Shown piece after piece: positions 58,509 through 64,000 of a DNA stretch of 64,000 nt. The notes beneath the pieces were generated by a model that was not told the origin of the DNA, did not search any database, and saw only the letters and a list, made by a program, of their open reading frames with translations. The stretch is from UBA4923 sp964486135 (GTDB lineage: Bacteria; Bacillota; Clostridia; Saccharofermentanales; DTU023): contig CAZAKT010000001.1 in NCBI GenBank assembly GCA_964486135.1, positions 1-64,000 of the forward strand, read 5' to 3'. Made by a program: the position numbers and the translations under genes. Each line of letters opens with the position of its first letter. The first letter of the stretch is position 1.

Positions 58509-60263
58509 ATGTCAAAAACACGCGCGCAAACCAGCTATGAAAATTGGATTTCCAACCCCAAAATGGATGAAGTGACGCTTTCGGAATTGGTCGCCATAGC
58601 CGATGACCGGGAGGAAATCGAGGATCGCTTCTACCAGGAATTGCAGTTCGGAACAGCCGGGCTCAGGGGCATCATGGGGGCGGGCACCAACAGGATGAAC
58701 CGCTATACGGTGGCCCGCGCGGCAGAAGGTTTTGCCCTCCACCTGAGGAGCCTGGGCGGGGAGGCCTGCCGCAGGGGAATCGCTATTTCCTATGACTCCC
58801 GGAACAGGTCCAGGGAGTTCGCGGAACTGGCGGCCTCGGTTTTCATCACCCAGGGCTTGACCGTCCATTTTTCCGATGAGCTCCGCCCTGTACCCATGCT
58901 CTCCTTTGCCATCCGGCATTTTGATTGCGCCGGCGGCATTATGATGACGGCCAGCCATAACCCCAAGCAATACAATGGATTCAAGGCCTATGGCGACGAC
59001 GGGGCCCAGCTGGGCCCGGAAGAGGCGGATCAGGTGGCGGCCAGGATGGAGACCGTGACAGATCTGACCGGTGTCCTGGAAAAAACCTTGTCCTTTGAGG
59101 AAGCCAGCCGGTCCCCCCTCTTCCATTTAATGGGGGAAGACCTGGATCGGGTCTACGATGACTCCCTTCTGGACCTGACCTTGAACGGCAGCCTGGTGAG
59201 GGAACAGGCCGACCTGCCCATCGTTTACTCGCCCTTTAACGGGACAGGTAACAAGCCAGTCCGCCGGATCTTGAAAAAACACGGTTTCAGACAGGTTCAG
59301 GTGGTTGCGGAACAGGAATTGCCGGACGGCAATTTCCCCACAACCCCCACCCCCAACCCCGAGCTTCCCGAAACCCTCGAACTTGCCTTGGCACAGGCGA
59401 AGGAAGCTGGCGCTGATCTTGTCTTGGCGACCGACCCGGATGCTGACCGGACTGGGGTAGCCCTCCGGAGGAAAGACGGCTCTTTCCTCCTCCTGTCAGG
59501 GAATGAGATCGGCCTGCTCCTTATGGACTATATTCTGGGGACCAAGGCCGGCCGGGGTGAACTGCCTCCGGCTTCCTTCTGCGTGTCGACCGTGGTCTCC
59601 TCACGGCTGACGCGGGCCATATCGGACCATTATGGAACGGATCTCTACCTTACGCTTACAGGTTTCAAGCATATTGCAGCTGAAATATTTAAGCAGGGTG
59701 ACCTTGCCGGGGGTAGCTTCCAGTTCGGTTACGAGGAGAGCTTCGGCTACCTCCTGGGCCGGAATGTCCGGGATAAGGACGCCGTGGTCACCTGCCTCAT
59801 GGTGGCGGAGATGGCGGCCGTATCGGCGGCTGCAGGGGAGACCCTGATAGACAGGTTGGACCGCCTCTACGGGAAATACGGCCACGCCGCCGAAAACACC
59901 ATCTCCATCATCCGGGAGGGGAAGACCGGGCTTGAGAAGATCGCGAGCACCATGAGTGCCCTCCGTGAACGACCCTTGGAAGGCTTTGAGACACTTGGGG
60001 TCGAGTCACTGTCCGATTTCCAGGAGGGCCGGATAAGCTATGTCAAGACAGGTCGGGAGGAAGAACTCGATTATCCCTCAAGCAATGTCCTCCTCTACCA
60101 GCTGGAGGGGCTCGATTTTATGTGTATCAGGCCCTCGGGAACCGAGCCCAAGATCAAAATCTACCTTGGCTGCTATGGCCAGGACCCGGAAGAATGCCAG
60201 GCGCGTGAGAAGGAATTTGAGGCCAGGGTCCTGGAGCGGGTGAACAAGCTGCTCGAAGGCTAG
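58509..60263 (+). CDS. pgcA: Phospho-sugar mutase (phosphoglucomutase/phosphomannomutase family)
   Basis: A 584-residue alpha-D-phosphohexomutase that interconverts hexose 1- and 6-phosphates. Early segment F-G-T-A-G-L-R-G is typical. The phosphoserine S149 lies in T-A-S-H-N-P. Metal binding is by D-P-D-A-D-R. G-Y-E-E-S-F-G-Y binds sugar, and R-P-S-G-T-E-P-K-I-K is the phosphate-binding loop. Length and order match Bacillus PgcA, which supplies glucose 1-phosphate for UDP-glucose and wall glycolipids. It has its own promoter with a palindromic site and precedes dnaE by 24 nt. Confidence 0.92.
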   Translation: MSKTRAQTSYENWISNPKMDEVTLSELVAIADDREEIEDRFYQELQFGTAGLRGIMGAGTNRMNRYTVARAAEGFALHLRSLGGEACRRGIAISYDSRNRSREFAELAASVFITQGLTVHFSDELRPVPMLSFAIRHFDCAGGIMMTASHNPKQYNGFKAYGDDGAQLGPEEADQVAARMETVTDLTGVLEKTLSFEEASRSPLFHLMGEDLDRVYDDSLLDLTLNGSLVREQADLPIVYSPFNGTGNKPVRRILKKHGFRQVQVVAEQELPDGNFPTTPTPNPELPETLELALAQAKEAGADLVLATDPDADRTGVALRRKDGSFLLLSGNEIGLLLMDYILGTKAGRGELPPASFCVSTVVSSRLTRAISDHYGTDLYLTLTGFKHIAAEIFKQGDLAGGSFQFGYEESFGYLLGRNVRDKDAVVTCLMVAEMAAVSAAAGETLIDRLDRLYGKYGHAAENTISIIREGKTGLEKIASTMSALRERPLEGFETLGVESLSDFQEGRISYVKTGREEELDYPSSNVLLYQLEGLDFMCIRPSGTEPKIKIYLGCYGQDPEECQAREKEFEARVLERVNKLLEG

Positions 60264-60287
60264 GCTGGATGGATCGACTGAGGAATC

Positions 60288-63200
60288 ATGGCTTTTACAC
60301 ATCTTCACTTACATACGGAATACAGCCTGCTTGACGGCGCCAACAGGATCAAGGAGCTGCCCGACCGCTTGAAAGAGCTGGGAATGGACGCCTGTGCCAT
60401 CACCGATCATGGGGCCATGTATGGGGTCCTCGATTTCTATCGGACCATGAAGAAGAAGGGTATCCACCCCATCATCGGCTGTGAGGTTTATGTGGCGCCA
60501 AGAAGCCATCGGGAAAAGGAGGGCGCCCTGGACCGGGAACCCCACCACCTCATATTGCTGGCTGAAAATAATGTGGGCTATCACAACCTTGTCAAGCTGG
60601 TGTCAGCCGGTTTCGTCCAGGGTTTCTATTACAGGCCCCGGGTCGACAAGGAACTCCTGAGAGAGCACCAGGAGGGCTTGATCGCCCTGTCGGCCTGTCT
60701 GTCAGGGGAAGTGCCCCGCTTCATCCTGGAGGGTCAGCGTGAAAAGGCGGTCGAGGCGGCGCTGGAGCACAGGGACCTGTTCGGGCCTGGTAACTATTTC
60801 CTGGAAATACAGGGGAATGGCCTGGCTGATCAGGCAAGCGTCAATGCCGAGCTGATCAGGATCAGCCGCGAGACGGGGATTCCACTGGTTGCCACCAATG
60901 ATTGCCATTATCTCTTCCAGGAAGACGCCTTTGCCCACGATGTTCTCCTTTGCATGCAAACGGGCAAGACCATCAATTCACCCGACAGGATGCGCATGGA
61001 GACGGATACCCTCTATGTCCGATCACCCCAGGAGATGGAAGAGCTTTTCGCCAATGTGCCCGAGGCCCTGGAAAATACGGAAAAGATCGCCAAACGCTGC
61101 CAGGTTGACTTAAAAACCGGTGATATCTCCCTCCCCCATTTTGAGACGGTGGGCGGGGAGACGGCGGAAGCCATGCTGAAACGGCTCTGCTATGAGGGTC
61201 TTGAGAAGCGGCTCACTCAACGGGAAACGGGGATCGGGCGGGAAGTCTATGAGGACCGGCTGGAGAAGGAATTGTCCGTCATCAACAGCATGGGTTACAC
61301 GGACTATTATCTGATTGTCTGGGACTTCATCCGATTCGCCCATGAGCGCAAGATCATGGTTGGACCGGGCCGGGGCTCCGGCGCCGCCTCCCTGGCCGCC
61401 TATACCCTTTTCATTACCGATATTGATCCCTTGAAGTATGACCTCCTTTTCGAACGCTTCCTGAATAAGGAACGGGTCAGCATGCCGGATTTCGATATCG
61501 ATTTCTGTTACGAGCGACGGGGCGAAGTCATCGATTACGTGACAGAAAAATATGGGGAGGAACAGGTCTGCCAGGTCATTACCTTTGGTACCCTGGCGGC
61601 ACGTGCCGTCATCCGTGATGTGGGACGGGCCCTGGATGTCTCCTATGCCGAGACGGACAGGATTGCCAAGATGGTGCCCAACCTGCTCAAGATGACGATT
61701 GATCTGGCGCTTGAGATGAACCCCGACCTGCGCAGTCTCTATGAAGAGGACGAGAATACCCGCCGTATCATCGACCTGGCCCGGCGCTTCGAGGGCATGC
61801 CCAGACATGCCTCCACGCATGCGGCCGGGGTCATCATCGCTGGTAAGCCGGTCTGCGAGATCGCCCCTCTGTCGAGAAATGAAGACCTGGTCGTGGTCCA
61901 GTTCACCAAGGACGATATCGAGGATGTGGGACTCCTGAAATTCGATTTTCTCGGGCTCCGGACCCTGACCGTGCTCCAGGAGACCTCCAGGCTTGTTGAG
62001 GAAAAAACCGGCCAAGGCATCGACTTTGAAACCATGACCTATGACGATCCCCAGGTCTACAAGATGATCAGCCGGGGGGATACCGAGGCCGTCTTTCAAC
62101 TTGAGGGCGGAGGTATGACCCAGTTCCTGAAGGAGCTCCAACCCGAGTCATTCGAGGATATTATCGCCGGTGTCGCCCTCTTCCGGCCCGGCCCCATGGA
62201 GCAGATCCCCCGCTATGTGGGGGCCCGGCATGACCCGAAAAAGATCCGCTATGACTGGCCCCTCCTCGAGCCCATCCTCAAGGTGACCTATGGCGTCATT
62301 GTCTATCAGGAACAGGTTATCCGCATCGTCCGCGACTTGGCCGGCTTTTCGCTTGCCCAGGCGGATAATGTCCGCCGGGCCATGGGCAAAAAGGATGAGT
62401 CGCTCCTTCAAAGCTACCGGAAGCTGTTTATTGAAGGCGGAGTCGATGAAAACGGGGTAGCCGTGGAGGGCGCCATGGCAAACGGCCTGCCCCGCAAGGT
62501 GGCGGAGAAGTTGTTTGATGACATCCACGCCTTTGCAGGATACGCCTTCAACAAGGCGCACGCGGCCTCCTATGCTGCCGTCGCCTACTACACGGCCTGG
62601 TGCAAATACTACTTCCCCGTCGAGTATATGGCGGCTATCCTGAACTCGCACCTGGGGGATCTTGACAAGGCTGAGCGCTATGTGCGCGTTTCCCATGCCA
62701 TGGGGGTCGAGGTCCTGCCCCCGGACATCAACAGGAGTGGTCCGCGTTTTCAACCCGAGGGCAAGGCTATCCGCTTTGGCCTGGGGGCTGTCAAGAATGT
62801 GGGGAAGGACGCCATCTCGGCCCTGGTCGGGGAACGGGAGCAAGGGGGCCCATTCTCGACCTACGGTGACTTTTTGCGCCGGATGTGTGACCTCTCTTTC
62901 AACAGGAAGATGATAGAGAGTCTTATCCGTTCATCTGCTTGTGATTCTTTTGGTGTCGGCCGTTCAAAGATGGTGGCGGTCATCGATCCCTTCTGCAACA
63001 GTATCCTGTCCGCGAAAAAAGGAGTAATGGAGGGTCAGCTCTCCCTCTTCGATTTTTCGGATGACCTGGCTCTGACAAGGAAGGAGGAACCCGATTACCC
63101 CAATGTACCTGAATTCCCACCGCTGGAGCGCCTGACCATGGAAAAAGAAATGACGGGCCTTTACGTGACGGGGCACCCGCTATCCTCCTACCGGGAGGCG

Positions 63201-63944
63201 CTCGACGCCCTCCCGCTTACACTGAGCAGTGACTTCAGGCCGGATCAGGGGAGTGACCCGGCCGGACTGGGGGAATTGCAGGGGGAGGGGACCCTCCGAC
63301 CCCAGCCTGCTGACCGCGAACGGCATGTTATGGCTGGCCTTGTCATCGAGAGGCGGGATCTCTTTACCAGGAACAACGATCGCATGGCCTTCATTACACT
63401 TGAGGATGACGGTGGCAGTTGGGAAGCTATTCTCTTCCCCAGGACTTACGAGGCATTCCATCACCTGCTTGACAACACCAGCGCCCTGGTCCTGGGCGGT
63501 TCGCTCGATCTGCGTGAGGAGGATCCCAAGCTCCTGGTTGATGTTATGGCGCCGCTGGACCCGGATATGAGGGTCCTTCCCCCGGAGTTCGAGGAAGCTG
63601 CCAAGAAGAGAAGGCCTCGTCGTAACGGGAATGGAAGACCTGCCAGGACGTCCTCTGTTCAGGGGACAAAAAAACAGGTGGCCGAAGTTGCCGACCGGGA
63701 TGAACCGGCGCCGGCCACGCCCGGATTCCTTGTGATCAGGATCCCTTCCGACGCAGGCAGCGACTATCTGGATTCGCTCTATGCGGCCCTCGCCTACTTC
63801 CCGGGCAGGATACCTGTCCGCCTCTTCCACGAGGGAAAGGGCCATTTCCTGGAGGCCAGGGATCTGCCCTCCATAGAGTGGAATGAAAAAACCGCCGCCT
63901 TGCTCATGGACCGCTTTGGCCCCGAGAATTTTGGTATCCTCTGA
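60288..63944 (+). CDS. dnaE: DNA polymerase III alpha subunit (DnaE)
   Basis: A 1218-residue C-family replicative polymerase. The N-terminal PHP domain has H-L-H-T-E-Y-S-L-L-D-G and A-I-T-D-H-G-A-M-Y-G. The palm has G-P-G-R-G-S-G-A-A and the catalytic acids D401, D403 and D405 in M-P-D-F-D-I-D-F. R-H-A-S-T-H-A-A-G-V and the fingers F-N-K-A-H-A-A-S-Y follow. A C-terminal OB domain lies at about 1000-1100, followed by a basic linker and a short terminal domain. The length fits DnaE rather than PolC. Nothing supportable is seen in the last 56 nt of the window. Confidence 0.95.
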   Translation: MAFTHLHLHTEYSLLDGANRIKELPDRLKELGMDACAITDHGAMYGVLDFYRTMKKKGIHPIIGCEVYVAPRSHREKEGALDREPHHLILLAENNVGYHNLVKLVSAGFVQGFYYRPRVDKELLREHQEGLIALSACLSGEVPRFILEGQREKAVEAALEHRDLFGPGNYFLEIQGNGLADQASVNAELIRISRETGIPLVATNDCHYLFQEDAFAHDVLLCMQTGKTINSPDRMRMETDTLYVRSPQEMEELFANVPEALENTEKIAKRCQVDLKTGDISLPHFETVGGETAEAMLKRLCYEGLEKRLTQRETGIGREVYEDRLEKELSVINSMGYTDYYLIVWDFIRFAHERKIMVGPGRGSGAASLAAYTLFITDIDPLKYDLLFERFLNKERVSMPDFDIDFCYERRGEVIDYVTEKYGEEQVCQVITFGTLAARAVIRDVGRALDVSYAETDRIAKMVPNLLKMTIDLALEMNPDLRSLYEEDENTRRIIDLARRFEGMPRHASTHAAGVIIAGKPVCEIAPLSRNEDLVVVQFTKDDIEDVGLLKFDFLGLRTLTVLQETSRLVEEKTGQGIDFETMTYDDPQVYKMISRGDTEAVFQLEGGGMTQFLKELQPESFEDIIAGVALFRPGPMEQIPRYVGARHDPKKIRYDWPLLEPILKVTYGVIVYQEQVIRIVRDLAGFSLAQADNVRRAMGKKDESLLQSYRKLFIEGGVDENGVAVEGAMANGLPRKVAEKLFDDIHAFAGYAFNKAHAASYAAVAYYTAWCKYYFPVEYMAAILNSHLGDLDKAERYVRVSHAMGVEVLPPDINRSGPRFQPEGKAIRFGLGAVKNVGKDAISALVGEREQGGPFSTYGDFLRRMCDLSFNRKMIESLIRSSACDSFGVGRSKMVAVIDPFCNSILSAKKGVMEGQLSLFDFSDDLALTRKEEPDYPNVPEFPPLERLTMEKEMTGLYVTGHPLSSYREALDALPLTLSSDFRPDQGSDPAGLGELQGEGTLRPQPADRERHVMAGLVIERRDLFTRNNDRMAFITLEDDGGSWEAILFPRTYEAFHHLLDNTSALVLGGSLDLREEDPKLLVDVMAPLDPDMRVLPPEFEEAAKKRRPRRNGNGRPARTSSVQGTKKQVAEVADRDEPAPATPGFLVIRIPSDAGSDYLDSLYAALAYFPGRIPVRLFHEGKGHFLEARDLPSIEWNEKTAALLMDRFGPENFGIL

Positions 63945-64000
63945 TTTCTAGAATCAGGGCCTGCTTTGTGAGACAATACATTAGTGGAGTGAGAGTTACA

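Noticed and set aside
1..64000. CRISPR arrays, insertion sequences, prophage or integrons
   Set aside because: No spaced direct repeats, transposase, integrase or phage-structure genes are visible anywhere in the window.

Overview
The window is a 64-kb piece of a Gram-positive (Bacillota) chromosome, most likely from a fairly GC-rich member of the class Clostridia. The evidence is a small-basic-protein gene (DUF1290) next to ftsZ, a PASTA-domain class B PBP, a tRNA-Trp-type T-box leader, a coiled-coil gene beside coaD in the arrangement typical of Clostridia, a LicC-LicA choline gene and a sortase-type C-terminal signal. The species cannot be named from the sequence. Genes are tightly packed, mostly on the + strand, with many 4-8 nt overlaps. 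I see no rRNA, CRISPR array, insertion sequence or prophage.

Layout. 3-950: 3' end of a surface protein with InlB-type repeats. 983-9343: translation and RNA-maturation operon (rimP-nusA-ylxR-infB-rbfA-nrnA-truB-ribF). 9372-11546: lgt and a rodA-like SEDS gene. 11639-24303: reduced division and cell-wall cluster (mraZ-rsmH-ftsL-pbp-murF-mraY-ftsW-murG-divIB-sbp-ftsZ) with no murE, murD, murC, murB or ftsA. 24421-36444: nrdR, a two-component system, an HtrA-like protein without catalytic residues, nth, recG, rsmD, coaD, a coiled-coil protein, ddl and two unrecognised genes. 36479-42665: surface-polymer locus, with a sulfatase-fold membrane protein and a YidC/glycerophosphotransferase fusion on the minus strand, divergent from a winged-helix/LicC/LicA fusion. 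42682-47895: minus-strand tryptophan locus (trpBA behind a Trp T-box, then a TrpXYZ-type ABC transporter). 47947-48992: a short antitoxin-like remnant, tRNA-Ser(CGA) and an SRAP/HMCES gene. 49029-63944: a MATE transporter, pyrG-guaB, greA-lysS-udg-uvrB, a phosphohexose mutase and dnaE.

The most striking points are enzymes or folds with altered active sites and unusual fusions. CTP synthase has Gly where the glutaminase nucleophile Cys should be. Tryptophan synthase alpha lacks both catalytic acids. The HtrA-like protein has lost its His and Ser. A YidC-type insertase domain is fused to a TagF-like domain next to a regulator-choline activation-choline kinase fusion. Together the 36.5-42.7 kb genes suggest synthesis of a phosphocholine-decorated, polyol-phosphate surface polymer. 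The trp locus looks like tryptophan uptake plus indole (or indole-serine) salvage rather than de novo synthesis. A membrane protein with an ExbB/TolQ-like arrangement of helices and a long cytoplasmic helical tail, followed by an unrecognised soluble protein (33971-36444), is the least explained gene pair.
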